Source: Flavobacterium taihuense (GTDB lineage Bacteria > Bacteroidota > Bacteroidia > Flavobacteriales > Flavobacteriaceae). Taken from it: a DNA stretch of 64,000 nucleotides. The notes beneath the pieces were generated by a model. That model was not told the origin of the DNA and searched no databases. It saw nothing but the letters and a program-made list of their open reading frames with translations. The stretch lies in NCBI RefSeq assembly GCF_019351435.1, contig NZ_JAHWYN010000011.1, forward strand, positions 1-64,000. Direction: 5' to 3'. Positions 1 to 8,744 of this stretch are shown piece after piece; within the stretch, counting starts at the first letter, position 1, and every line of letters starts with the position of its first letter. Both the position numbers and the translations under genes were made by a program.

Positions 1-30
1 GTTTTTAATAATCAATTTACCCCGAAATTA

Positions 31-120
31 GGTGGTCAATTTGAACTGGAAAGTGGTGGTCAGTTTGCTCCGGAACTGGTGGTCAATTTACACTGGAAAG
101 TGGTGGTCAATTTGACCGGT
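31..120 (+). mobile_element. Terminal repeats of an IS21-family insertion sequence
   Basis: Four head-to-tail copies of a 23-24 base unit beginning GGTGGTCAATTTG or GGTGGTCAGTTTG start near 31, 55, 78 and 102, and the last runs into GACCGGTTTTTCCACCA. Multiple short terminal repeats of this kind are typical of IS21-family elements in Bacteroidota. Only one end is inside the window, and the istA/istB genes would lie to the left. The repeats stop where the GajA coding sequence begins, so this is the insertion junction. The exact last base of the element cannot be fixed without the other end. Confidence 0.7.
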
Positions 121-969
121 TTTTCCACCAACAGAACTAACTTATTGTTTGCAAAAGGGGTTATTCTTGTTGAGGGAGATGCTGAACACATATTGATTCC
201 TGAAATTATAAAAAAAGTACTTGGGGTATCTTTAGATGAACTTGGAATCTCTTTAATAAATATTGGTAGTACTGGATTTGAGAATGTTGCTCAATTATTT
301 CATAAAGACAGAATACATAGAAATTGTAGTGTTCTGACTGATAATGACCTTTCAATCGTTAAGTTGCCTAAAGACCCGAAGGATGATAATCAATACGAGA
401 GAGATTGTCGTAATTCTCAAATCTCAGGAGTAGACAGAAAAGAAAAATTAGAACTTTTTTGTAAGGATAATAATTTCGTCAAACCATTCTATGCTAAACA
501 TACTTTTGAGGTTGATTTTTTACTTGAAGGAAATTCACACGAAATTATTCAAACAGTTGAAAAGGCATTTAAAAAACAACCGGATAAAGATCGAATTAAA
601 GGATTGCTCGAAAATAAGGATGTTTCGATCTCTGGAAAAGAAGTTTTACGGTTAGCTGAAAAATTTAAAAAAGGCTGGTTTGCAATCATGGTTTCTGAAA
701 AAGTAAGTAACATTACAGCTATTCCTGAATATATTTTAGACGCCATTGTATTTGCGTGTCCAACTCTTAATGAAAGTATATTACTTGCCATTGCAAAATA
801 TAGGCTTACAAAATTAAAAGATTATCATTACATAGGTGATACAACCAATTATAAGTCACTCCTTGATAAGATAATCTTAATTGAAGATGTAGCGGAGGCA
901 TTAGAATTCTTTATTGAAGAGTTACCTCATGATGTGTTGTCTAAATTAATAAGTAAATTAAATGCTTAA
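79..969 (+). pseudogene. gajA: GajA-type OLD nuclease, TOPRIM half only (5' truncated by IS)
   Basis: This is the C-terminal half of an OLD-family ATP-dependent endonuclease. The first 14 or so codons are insertion-sequence DNA; the homologous part starts at about residue 15. The TOPRIM core is visible: the catalytic Glu in ILVEGDAEH (E32) and the DxD motif in LTDND (D88, D90). The N-terminal ABC-type ATPase with its Walker motifs is missing, and intact GajA is about twice this length. It overlaps the next gene, a UvrD-type helicase, by 8 bases, which is the gajA-gajB order of the Gabija anti-phage system. The ATPase domain is needed for GajA assembly and regulation, so this copy is probably inactive. 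Whether it is translated at all from an IS-borne start is unknown. Confidence 0.75.
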
Positions 970-2704
970 AGGTTTAAATCCCCAACAAACTGATGCAGTA
1001 ATTGAGCCGGGAAATGTTCTTTTAACTGCATGCCCGGGAAGTGGTAAAACACGGGCACTTACTTACAAGATTGCTTATGAGTTAGAGCGTCTTAGTAATT
1101 CTAAAAAAATCATCATAGCTGTTACCTTTACCAATAGAGCAGCTGATGAAATAAAAAAGAGAATACGTGAACTAAATGCTGACGATACTAATTTGTGGGC
1201 TGGGACAATTCATTCCTTTTGCTTGGAGTGGATTCTCAGACCTTATATGTGTTATTTGGATGAACTTAAAAATGGTTTTTCAATTTCAGATGAATACAAT
1301 TCTGAAAATTTGATGGATGAGTTGAAAAAAACTTATGGACTTAATTTTTGGGATTCCGTGTCTACGAAATATCTACCAAATGGAGAAAAAGAAGAAACAG
1401 TTTTCAGGGCATTAATAGATGAATACCACGATGCGCTTGCCAGTAAAAAATTGATTGATTTCGACCAGATACTCCATTATGCACATAAATTGATTTTAGG
1501 ATATCCTAAAATCTCGGAAATCCTTAAAAATATGTTTCATTTGGTATGTGTAGATGAGTACCAAGACACACAACAGCTACAGTATTCAATTTTGGCAAAA
1601 ATAATGAAGGGAGCATCTGGGAATTGTAAGATGTTTTTTGTTGGAGATTCTGATCAAGCAATATACGGTTCATTGGGAGGTGTGGCAAAAGAACTTGAAG
1701 AGATTAAGAAGGAGTTTGGGGTTGTTTTTACAAGTAAAGAATTATCGGGAAATTATAGGTCTAACCAACAAATTATTGATTATTATCGAAACTTCCAAAC
1801 TACTGACATTGATATAAAAGCATTAGGAACAAATGCAGATGATAATGCTGTGATAACCTATAACAAAGAAGTTCATAAGGATGATTTGACTGTTAGTATT
1901 TCAGAAATAATAAAGCAGAAAATTGCTGAAGGAGTTCCTGAACATGCGATATGTGTTCTTGCACCAACTTGGTATCTTGTAATTCCTATGGGAAGGAAAT
2001 TAAAATCACTTTTGCCTGATGTAAAATTTGATGCAGTCGGTTTATCTCCACTACTTAAAAATAGAGAGAATACTTGGTTTAAAATTGCAAGATTATTTCT
2101 TGTCTTACCTTCCCCAAAATCTTTCCTAATAAGAAAGCGTTGGGCATCAGAACTTATCAACGAGTTAGAAAGTTTAGGAATTAGACTCTTTGAGGATAAA
2201 GAATTCAAATCAAAAGCATTATTGAAGTTAATAAATTCAATTTCATCCGAAGAGACTGATGGATTACAATATTTGGAGGAATGCTTTCTTGAATTATTTG
2301 AGAAATTGGGAATTTCAATTTCTTCAAATGAGATGCTTGAAGTACACTGGGCAACTTTTTTTGATGGTGCAAAAGCAAGACTTGAAAATTCTGATTTTGA
2401 TTTAGCAAAAGACATAGAGAGTTTTAGAAAAATGTTTAAACATGAGGAAGGCGTTGTTGTTAATACTTGTCATGGCATTAAAGGCGAAGAGTTTGATACA
2501 GTCATTGCTTTTGGATTATTACATGGAAAATTACCCAATTGGAATGAAACTGGAAACAGAGCCACTGAAAAGTTATTGTATGTAATTTGTTCAAGAGCTA
2601 AACGTGAATTACATCTTATATCAGAGACAGGTCGTGTAACAAATTCGGGGAGACCCTATAATCCCACTTATCAACTTAGCTCGCTTGAGTATGATTATGA
2701 TTGA
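962..2704 (+). CDS. gajB: GajB-type UvrD/PcrA-like helicase (Gabija)
   Basis: A 580-residue superfamily 1 helicase. The Walker A motif TACPGSGKT is near residues 22-30, motif II reads VDEYQDT, motif III VGDSDQAIYG, motif IV NYRS, motif V CHGIKGEEF and motif VI YVICSRA, so all the SF1A motifs are present in order. The start codon lies inside the 3' end of the truncated nuclease gene (8-base overlap), indicating translational coupling. In Gabija systems GajB joins the GajA nuclease and is triggered by nucleotide depletion or DNA ends during phage infection. At 580 residues it is somewhat longer than the characterised GajB. With its partner broken, it may be an orphan helicase. The assignment rests on the gene pair; a lone UvrD helicase would otherwise be unspecific. 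Confidence 0.8.
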   Translation: MLKGLNPQQTDAVIEPGNVLLTACPGSGKTRALTYKIAYELERLSNSKKIIIAVTFTNRAADEIKKRIRELNADDTNLWAGTIHSFCLEWILRPYMCYLDELKNGFSISDEYNSENLMDELKKTYGLNFWDSVSTKYLPNGEKEETVFRALIDEYHDALASKKLIDFDQILHYAHKLILGYPKISEILKNMFHLVCVDEYQDTQQLQYSILAKIMKGASGNCKMFFVGDSDQAIYGSLGGVAKELEEIKKEFGVVFTSKELSGNYRSNQQIIDYYRNFQTTDIDIKALGTNADDNAVITYNKEVHKDDLTVSISEIIKQKIAEGVPEHAICVLAPTWYLVIPMGRKLKSLLPDVKFDAVGLSPLLKNRENTWFKIARLFLVLPSPKSFLIRKRWASELINELESLGIRLFEDKEFKSKALLKLINSISSEETDGLQYLEECFLELFEKLGISISSNEMLEVHWATFFDGAKARLENSDFDLAKDIESFRKMFKHEEGVVVNTCHGIKGEEFDTVIAFGLLHGKLPNWNETGNRATEKLLYVICSRAKRELHLISETGRVTNSGRPYNPTYQLSSLEYDYD

Positions 2705-3055
2705 ATTTAGGGAATAATCTGCAAGGTTATTATTTAATCCATAATAATGAAATTTTATATCACACTTTTTTTTTGTCGAAAATGATTTCATGAAAAAAGT
2801 AAAAGAATGATACCTCCAAAGCGGCGTTCTTTTGCTTCTTTTCTTTGGTCGCTGATGTGGAAAGAAAAGAAGTCTCCTAAAAACAATGAAAGGGATTATG
2901 AATATCCCTTAGAAATCAGATTGCAACCTGTTTGGAAAAATGCGGAGTGAGGATGTGCGAAAGGTGCATTTTTCCAAAGTGGTTGTACCGATTTGACGCA
3001 AAAAGACTGTCCAGACCATAGGAGGGAGTGTCTTTTTGCCGCCCGATTTTGACTT
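2705..3055. other. Non-coding gap with three inverted repeats
   Basis: No credible gene is seen here. A 12-base perfect inverted repeat (CTTCTTTTCTTT at 2835-2846 with AAAGAAAAGAAG at 2861-2872) and a 13-base perfect one (TTTGGAAAAATGC at 2931-2943 with GCATTTTTCCAAA at 2966-2978) can form stem-loops. A third stem (AAAAAGAC at 3001-3008 with GTCTTTTT at 3031-3038) is placed to terminate the leftward PRTRC operon. Confidence 0.6.
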
Positions 3056-3865
3056 TCAGGCGACTTTTATAGGATGGGTACGAAAATCCTTCAGATTGTG
3101 AAAAAATCCCCTGTACGGTGTCATACCATATCGAAATAAGCTCCATAAAAGCGAACAGCCCATTTGGGTTAAAGAGGAATTGATAAACAAATCCTGTTTC
3201 TCCAATGCTTCCGCTAAACTGCAACTTGGCGTGCCGTCATCTTGTTCGGATTGCTTCAATAATTCTCCAAATTCTTCCGTAATCATTGGCAGGCTTGCCA
3301 CCGTTTCATATTTCTCCGAATTGGGTTGATGAATGTTTCCTATAGTAGATAGCAACACTTGCCCTGTATGCTGGCTGTTACCAAAATCCAGCCAATATTT
3401 AGGCTCGTCCCTATGGTGTCTGCGGTTGCTTAATCCTTTCAGTATTTCAACAACTTCAAACCTCGCTTTTACATTGTCCACGCAGGTAATGTAAATAGTT
3501 GCCTGTGCTTCTTCGGGTATTCTGCCCAAACTGTCCTTTTCAAACTTTGCGGTTTCGGCTTTCCAATTTGTCCCAGAAAAGCGGTTTGCACGGTTGATGA
3601 GTGCAACGGATTTGTACATCCCTGTTTCACTTTCTGCAAAACGCTGTCTTCCTAAATTGGCATTGGTCACAATGTCATCATCCCATAAGCGAACACATAA
3701 TCCTGCGTGTTCCAATTCGATTAAGCTATGGTTCATTTCCATTAAAGCGGTCAAAACCTTTGAGCCTGTACCGCCTGCACCGATTAGGTTTACCGCAATG
3801 GGATTGGTTGGGCTTATCAGATAATTATCTGTAAAATGTACTTTTAGTTTCTCGGTATTCATCAC
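3056..3865 (-). CDS. PRTRC system ThiF family protein
   Basis: A 269-residue protein with an E1/ThiF-type nucleotide-binding fold. A Rossmann glycine loop GAGGTGSK lies at residues 29-36, followed by a WDDD acidic strand end, NLGRQRF, and an ITCVDN strand, the usual order in the ThiF superfamily. It is the last gene of a leftward operon, and its start overlaps the PRTRC protein B gene by 4 bases. PRTRC-ThiF is known only from plasmid- and ICE-borne PRTRC clusters, and its substrate is unknown. No ubiquitin-like partner gene is visible nearby. Confidence 0.85.
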   Translation of the reverse strand: MMNTEKLKVHFTDNYLISPTNPIAVNLIGAGGTGSKVLTALMEMNHSLIELEHAGLCVRLWDDDIVTNANLGRQRFAESETGMYKSVALINRANRFSGTNWKAETAKFEKDSLGRIPEEAQATIYITCVDNVKARFEVVEILKGLSNRRHHRDEPKYWLDFGNSQHTGQVLLSTIGNIHQPNSEKYETVASLPMITEEFGELLKQSEQDDGTPSCSLAEALEKQDLFINSSLTQMGCSLLWSLFRYGMTPYRGFFHNLKDFRTHPIKVA

Positions 3866-4584
3866 AAAAGATTTTTAAGGGTTTTGTTGTTCTTCTTCAA
3901 GGTCTCTTTAGGAAAGACTTCGCTTGTTTCAATCAGTTTTTTCCAAAGGCTTACGCAATTCCCTTTTATGGGATTTTGTTTTCCTAATAAATGGCTGAAA
4001 TAGCTATTGAAAAAGTAGTTTTCCCAAGCACTTATAAATTCCTCAACGGAAGCGGAATTTTTAATGTCTATGCTTACAGTTCCCATACAGACTTTACCAT
4101 CTTCATAAATGTTGAAGAAAGGAGCAAAATACAATGGTGTATTTTCTTTTGGTCTTCTGTCAGTAGTAAGAGCAAATACAGCAAGGCTATTTTTACTGGC
4201 ATACCAAAGCATTGGCGGTACATATGCTTTGCCGTTGGGTATGCCCAAGCCGTTCACAAAATATAATTGCTGTTCCTGTGATTTGGTGTACCAAAGCACC
4301 GTGCCTTTTTCGCTTGGATTGATATGCAGTATATTGGTCGGCAAAATTCCTTTTGGCTTTAAAAAGGCTTTGTCTTTTTCTTTGTTGGTGTATAAAGCCT
4401 TTGCCAATACTTTAGCTTCATTTACGGTCAATGGATGGGCATTTATAGGGTTTCCGTTTTTATCCATATCAAAATGCTCTACGTACATATCTGTATTCGT
4501 TCCTTTGGTTTGGTAAAAAACCAATGCGGATTTTGGGCGGTAAAGCGTTCCAAAATTCTCGGTTATGTCGTTTACATTGTTCAT
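3862..4584 (-). CDS. PRTRC system protein B
   Basis: A 240-residue protein recognised as PRTRC protein B from its middle and C-terminal parts, with segments such as LWYTKSQEQQLYF, PPMLWYA, YFAPFFNIYEDGKVCMG and a WENYFFNSYFSHLL stretch. It is soluble, with no signal peptide. It has 4-base overlaps at both ends, with the upstream PRTRC F-like gene and the downstream ThiF gene, so the three are translationally coupled. The molecular role of this family is not established; it occurs only with the other PRTRC genes on mobile elements. Confidence 0.8.
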   Translation of the reverse strand: MNNVNDITENFGTLYRPKSALVFYQTKGTNTDMYVEHFDMDKNGNPINAHPLTVNEAKVLAKALYTNKEKDKAFLKPKGILPTNILHINPSEKGTVLWYTKSQEQQLYFVNGLGIPNGKAYVPPMLWYASKNSLAVFALTTDRRPKENTPLYFAPFFNIYEDGKVCMGTVSIDIKNSASVEEFISAWENYFFNSYFSHLLGKQNPIKGNCVSLWKKLIETSEVFPKETLKKNNKTLKNLL

Positions 4585-5756
4585 TTTCTTGTCGTTTTAT
4601 AATCATACAGTAGTGTGCATAGTTCGTCCAAAAGGGAAAACAGTCGGTTCTCAAAATCAAGGTTAGTCTTGGTAATGCTGCTTCCGTCAAAGCTTTTAAA
4701 AATAGTCGGTTCTTCCATTGCTCCATACTCGTTAAACTCATTATTGATGCTATCCGCAAGCCTTTCATACAGCCAGCCTGTGGTATCTGCTATAAAGGAG
4801 ATGTACTTTTCCATTCCAACGGTTTCGGAGTCGTTTTCATCATTATAGGGGGCTTCTTCGGGTCTTGGAGCGTTTCGGAAAATGCTCTCGTGTGGATATT
4901 GCGCATAAAGGGCAAAGGCATTGCGAGCCATTTTTTTGCACTCCAAGTCGAATGTGTCACAGGTTTTGAAGTTGTTTAAACGCTGTTTAAATACCTGTAG
5001 ATTGATGCGGTTGAATAGTTTCTGTTCTATCCGTTCGCCTATCCATTCTGCTTTTACAATCTCAGCAATGTAACTATCCGTTTCTTCGGTACAATCATCC
5101 TGTTCCACCCAATCGTTCATCATTTCGTACATCCAATACAGATAGCTGTTTTCCTGTCTGTAATAAGGGATATCGACAATATGATATAGATAACTGCAAA
5201 CCGAAATAAGCAATTGAGCCGTTTTTTTGCGCTTTGGATCATTGAGCATTTGAAAGAGTGGCACAATTGGAATATAGTACAGGGTTGTACCTGTGCTGTA
5301 TCGTTCCTCACTTGTAAAAAATGTTCTCTTACTATCCTGTACCAAACGTAAATTATCCCAATTTACATTGATTTTTTTTAACTTGTTTTCAGCATCCCAC
5401 ATAGCCAAAGCTATATTATAGGGATAGCCATAATCTTTCGTTTGTAACGGTTCAATGTCATAATGTTCTGCAAGTTGGGAAAGGGACTTGTAAAAATCCC
5501 TCTCCATTTTTGCTATTTTCTTACAAGCTTGTACGGATTGAACTGTTTTAAGTTTTGGCAGAAACGCACACTTTAGAAAACCATTGGTAGCATTGCTATT
5601 GGTACAGATTTCTGTTTGTCTTTCTGTACTTCGTTTGTGTCTTTGGCTTTCTGCATCCATTGTGCGAACTCGCCTAATTGTCGGTGCAGTTGCCGTTGTG
5701 TTTTCTGTTGTGGTATGCTGATAGTTCCCGATAGGATATTGCGTTGCATAGTTCAT
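4581..5756 (-). CDS. Probable PRTRC system protein F
   Basis: A 391-residue soluble protein lying between PRTRC C and PRTRC B. The first 60 residues are low in hydrophobics and rich in Thr, Arg and Gln; the remainder looks alpha-helical, with a run of aromatic residues. The C-terminal part repeats acidic and Asn-rich segments. No catalytic motif was recognised. Its size and its position in the conserved gene order E-C-F-B-ThiF are the main reasons for the call, so it is less certain than its neighbours. It overlaps PRTRC B by 4 bases. Confidence 0.6.
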   Translation of the reverse strand: MNYATQYPIGNYQHTTTENTTATAPTIRRVRTMDAESQRHKRSTERQTEICTNSNATNGFLKCAFLPKLKTVQSVQACKKIAKMERDFYKSLSQLAEHYDIEPLQTKDYGYPYNIALAMWDAENKLKKINVNWDNLRLVQDSKRTFFTSEERYSTGTTLYYIPIVPLFQMLNDPKRKKTAQLLISVCSYLYHIVDIPYYRQENSYLYWMYEMMNDWVEQDDCTEETDSYIAEIVKAEWIGERIEQKLFNRINLQVFKQRLNNFKTCDTFDLECKKMARNAFALYAQYPHESIFRNAPRPEEAPYNDENDSETVGMEKYISFIADTTGWLYERLADSINNEFNEYGAMEEPTIFKSFDGSSITKTNLDFENRLFSLLDELCTLLYDYKTTRK

Positions 5757-5773
5757 TATTTTTGATTTTTGGT

Positions 5774-5992
5774 TTAACCTTTTGTTCCCATTACGCTCTC
5801 CAATTTGTATTCTATCCTATCATCACGGATAATAGGGGCAGATACTTTTGCTGTGGTTAGTATGGGATACGTATTGGCGTAAAAATTCAATACCGCTTCG
5901 ACACTCCAACGTGGTTCGGGGTCGGTCAGTCTGATGTCCTGTCCTTTATCTCTAAGTATAAATACTCGTTCTAACTGTGTTGCTAATAACAT
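5774..5992 (-). CDS. PRTRC system protein C
   Basis: A 72-residue protein matching the small PRTRC protein C in size and pattern, with segments RVFILRDKGQDIRL, DPEPRWSVEAVLNFYANTYP and KLESVMGTKG. It is predicted to be cytoplasmic. It lies 17 bases after PRTRC E and 17 before the F-like gene, inside the same operon. The biochemical role is unknown. The match to the family is clear despite the short length because the segment around the DPEPRWS motif is very characteristic. Confidence 0.85.
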   Translation of the reverse strand: MLLATQLERVFILRDKGQDIRLTDPEPRWSVEAVLNFYANTYPILTTAKVSAPIIRDDRIEYKLESVMGTKG

Positions 5993-6009
5993 AACTCTTG
6001 GATTTTGTG

Positions 6010-6549
6010 TTAAACAGTAGATTGTTCTGTGGCAAACAGACCTGTTGAAGAAAACTTGTCTGATAGTTCCGATTTGCGTTTACGTATCTCGTCCGCCTTT
6101 TCGGGGTAGTCGGTAATTTCGGGTACTTTCATCCACGCTTCACGGAACTTTTCCTCTTTCTCCAATTCGTCTGCCTTTGCCATACCGTCTTTAAACTTCT
6201 TGTCTTTGGCTTCCTGTTCTTTCTTCTCTTTCTCGCCTTTTTCCTTTTCCATTGCCGATTGCTTTTTAGCTTCTTCCAATTGCTTCATAAAGGCTTCCAT
6301 ATTTACCATTAAACCCGAAGCGGTTTGCAAAGGCGTTGTTATCTGCTGAAAAAATCCCTCATCTAATTCTTCTGCTGTTCCCCTTAAATTAAGCGGTGAT
6401 ATCAGTTGTTTTGCGTTGTCTCCGCATTGTTCGTTTTGGAGCATAACCGATACAATAAGGTTGTTTTCTGTTCCCTTTGCTATGGTCAGGTGCAAATCAC
6501 CTGCAATTCTCAATTGTGCTATCTGATTGAAAAAATTAGTCGTTTCCAT
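6010..6549 (-). CDS. PRTRC system protein E
   Basis: A 179-residue protein. The first 90 residues form the PRTRC E domain (FFNQIAQLRIAGDLHL, followed by a strand-rich region and a LRGTAEELDEGFF segment). Residues of about 90-140 are a strongly charged Lys/Glu-rich helix likely to be a coiled coil, and the tail is helical and charged. It overlaps the upstream hypothetical gene by 14 bases. The family's function is unknown; in full PRTRC clusters it accompanies a ParB-like protein and a StbA/ParM-like protein, neither of which is seen in this window. Confidence 0.8.
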   Translation of the reverse strand: METTNFFNQIAQLRIAGDLHLTIAKGTENNLIVSVMLQNEQCGDNAKQLISPLNLRGTAEELDEGFFQQITTPLQTASGLMVNMEAFMKQLEEAKKQSAMEKEKGEKEKKEQEAKDKKFKDGMAKADELEKEEKFREAWMKVPEITDYPEKADEIRKRKSELSDKFSSTGLFATEQSTV

Positions 6550-6910
6550 AATTTAGTTTGATTTTATAATCTAACATTTGTTTAATTGTAGCTTCGTCAT
6601 GTCCAATGGCACGTAAGCGTTCTTCATATTTTTCCATTCTTTCCCTGTAATCCTGCTCGGCTTCTTTTCCACGTAGTATCAATAGGTGTGTGTTCCAGCC
6701 TGTCATAGCTTCTCTAATTATAATATCAAGTTTAAATACGTATAATCTTTTTTCAGAGTGTTCCTCGTCAGACAACTCAATCTCTGCATATTGGGTTAAA
6801 ACGTTCCAATAATTCAGCGACCAATCTTGTTTGTCTCTACGTTCTGCTTCTACAAATTGGTTAAAAAGGTAGTTTGCAAATTCGTTTTTGTCTTTATTTT
6901 CCTTTGTCAT
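6536..6910 (-). CDS. Hypothetical protein within the PRTRC operon
   Basis: A 124-residue charged, mostly helical protein, not recognised. The ATG at 6910 is preferred; an in-frame GTG 9 codons upstream would add a short hydrophobic stretch that does not look native. The C-terminal half is rich in Glu, Arg and Lys (RMEKYEERLRAIGHDEATIKQ) and ends with a predicted amphipathic helix. It overlaps PRTRC E by 14 bases and follows the DUF932 gene by about 50 bases, so it is co-transcribed with them. No function is proposed. Confidence 0.7.
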   Translation of the reverse strand: MTKENKDKNEFANYLFNQFVEAERRDKQDWSLNYWNVLTQYAEIELSDEEHSEKRLYVFKLDIIIREAMTGWNTHLLILRGKEAEQDYRERMEKYEERLRAIGHDEATIKQMLDYKIKLNYGND

Positions 6911-6962
6911 GATTGCGATTTTTAAATAGGCGACCACCTGTGTGGGCAGTCGCCAATAATTA

Positions 6963-8033
6963 TTAATTGAGATTTAAAATTTCCGTACCGTCTGTTGCAA
7001 AGGCAGTGCATAATTCAAATGCTTTCTGTGATTTGAGTTGAGCGGTTCCGCCCAATACAATACTTTGTAATTTGGCTTCATCATCTTTGTAATTGCGTAC
7101 ATTCTGATAGTAGCCTGTCACGGCATTGTACGCTCCGAACAATGTACCTTTGGTGGTGTCCATTTGTTGGGTGTCGCTTGTCATAGCGTAGGCAAAGGCA
7201 TCTTGCACTATATTTTTGAACACGGTGGAAACTTCATCTTCCGCACCCTTTTTGAGCAAATTCAATGTTTCCTTATTCGGACAAAGTGCCAATTGGATTA
7301 GCTTTCTGACGTCTCGGTCTGTAACCTTTACTTTCGTCCACTCATTGAATATGCCCTCTAATTGTGTGCTAAGGGTATTTGCCAATCCCATAATCTTGTG
7401 TGCGTTTTCGACACGCTGTTTTGCTCCCGAGGTATGTTTGATACGCACTACGTTGGTCATACTGCGAAGCGAGGCATTCAAGGTGTTTTGGCATACGATA
7501 CGCACAGGCGTAAATGCGGCAGTGATACTTCCGCTACCATCATGCGAAGTGGTTAGGAAAATGTACTTTTCCGTTACGTCATCACCATTACCTACACGGA
7601 TATAATCAGGCAGTTTGGCTGTAATAAATATGCGTTCGCCCTGTCCCAATGCTCCTGCGGTTTCGTAGAGAATACCCTCACCGCCTTCAATAGCATCAAA
7701 AAAATTGAAAGCTTCACAGTTTTGTACGATGTGGTAATCTTTGCCCACCACGCCCAATACGACATTGTTATCGGTACGAATATTGGCAAAGTAGTTAGGA
7801 ACGTGCAATTCGTTACTGCCTATCTCTATTCCGTTTGCCGTTTCAATAATGCCCGAACCTTTTGTATATAAAGGTGTTTTGATGACTTCATAGTCTAAGC
7901 CTGCGTGTTTTATGGCTTCTTCACTTGTTGGGTACTGCTCCACAATTTGCCCTAAACCGTGCCACGCTTTTTGGTTTACGCTAAAGAATGAATAGTTTCC
8001 TGTTTTCTCGTTGAAATTGATATTATGTGCCAT
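6963..8033 (-). CDS. DUF932 phage/plasmid-like protein
   Basis: A 356-residue DUF932 protein. It opens with an MAHNI segment followed by the typical AWHGLGQIVEQYPTSEEA, then GGEGILYETAGALGQGERIF and VTEKYIFLTTSHDGSGSI, all hallmarks of the family. DUF932 proteins are carried by phages, plasmids and ICEs near single-strand-binding proteins and recombination genes. Their role is unproven but is thought to lie in element DNA metabolism. Here it sits 45 bases downstream of the SSB gene and upstream of the PRTRC genes, in the same leftward operon. Confidence 0.85.
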   Translation of the reverse strand: MAHNINFNEKTGNYSFFSVNQKAWHGLGQIVEQYPTSEEAIKHAGLDYEVIKTPLYTKGSGIIETANGIEIGSNELHVPNYFANIRTDNNVVLGVVGKDYHIVQNCEAFNFFDAIEGGEGILYETAGALGQGERIFITAKLPDYIRVGNGDDVTEKYIFLTTSHDGSGSITAAFTPVRIVCQNTLNASLRSMTNVVRIKHTSGAKQRVENAHKIMGLANTLSTQLEGIFNEWTKVKVTDRDVRKLIQLALCPNKETLNLLKKGAEDEVSTVFKNIVQDAFAYAMTSDTQQMDTTKGTLFGAYNAVTGYYQNVRNYKDDEAKLQSIVLGGTAQLKSQKAFELCTAFATDGTEILNLN

Positions 8034-8078
8034 GATAAAATGATTTAAAAAGTTTAAAAAAATGGTTGATGCTAGTTG

Positions 8079-8471
8079 TCAAAATGGGAGGTCGTTCACA
8101 GTTGGCTGTGCCGTAACCTTTTTAGCTTGTGTTGTTGTGGTAGCCTGTACTGTTTCTGTTCTCTTACTGGTTCCGTGCAGTTTGATTTGCGAGGTATGAA
8201 AATTCAGTCCTGCCCTTGCTTCTCCGTCATTACCTAACCACGCCCTTGTGCTTACCCTGCCTGATAGTTCTACCAATGTGCCTTTTGTGAGTAGTTTGGC
8301 AACCTTTGGCGTTATCCAATAGGAGCAATCAAAATAGGTGGTTTGTTCTATGCGTTCGCCCTGTTTGTTACGGTAGCTGTCGTTTGTTGCTACTGAAAAG
8401 TTTACTACTTGTTTTTCTTGTGTGGTTATGCGTATTTGTGCATCCCTTGTCAGTCTTCCTGTGATGTTCAT
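8079..8471 (-). CDS. ssb: Single-stranded DNA-binding protein
   Basis: A 130-residue SSB with an N-terminal OB fold (MNITGRLTRDAQI, VVNFSVATNDSYRNKQGE, FDCSYW and LVELSGRVSTRAW) and a flexible Thr/Gln-rich linker from about residue 100. It ends in NDLPF, an acidic tip of the kind that recruits recombination and replication proteins. It is shorter than the chromosomal SSB and heads the leftward PRTRC operon, so it is most likely the element's own SSB, protecting single-stranded DNA during transfer. Confidence 0.9.
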   Translation of the reverse strand: MNITGRLTRDAQIRITTQEKQVVNFSVATNDSYRNKQGERIEQTTYFDCSYWITPKVAKLLTKGTLVELSGRVSTRAWLGNDGEARAGLNFHTSQIKLHGTSKRTETVQATTTTQAKKVTAQPTVNDLPF

Positions 8472-8660
8472 GATTTCTATGATTTTTAGTGAATAATTTT
8501 TTGATTTTTATATTTATTCGGCAATGACGAGGTGGTGCTGTTTTGTTTCATCATTACCGTTTTCAATATTTTATTTTTCATTTCTGACATTTTTTTTATT
8601 CGTTTAAAGAGCCGGAGTATGCTATGTTTCATTTCATGAGCATAAAAAGGTTAGTGTTTA

Positions 8661-8744
8661 GCAATAGCAAGGTTTTGACAAAAAATACAACCCGGATGGG
8701 TGGAGATTTTTTAGCAAATCCGAAGGACTTGGCCTTGCTATTGC
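8661..8744. repeat. 12-base inverted repeat upstream of the SSB operon
   Basis: GCAATAGCAAGG at 8661-8672 is perfectly complementary to CCTTGCTATTGC at 8733-8744, with 60 bases between. The spacer holds CCGGATGGGTGGAG and AATCCGAAGGACTTGG. The right arm overlaps the TTG box of a rightward promoter-like sequence. Similar repeats recur in Bacteroidota conjugative elements, from memory, so this is likely element-borne regulation or a recognition site for an element protein. Confidence 0.5.

Noticed and set aside
1873..2415. Leftward frame inside gajB
   Set aside because: It is antisense to a gene with all helicase motifs and has Ser-rich, unlikely composition.
2916..3224. Leftward frame overlapping the end of PRTRC ThiF
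   Set aside because: It overlaps the well-supported ThiF gene in another frame and shows no family features.
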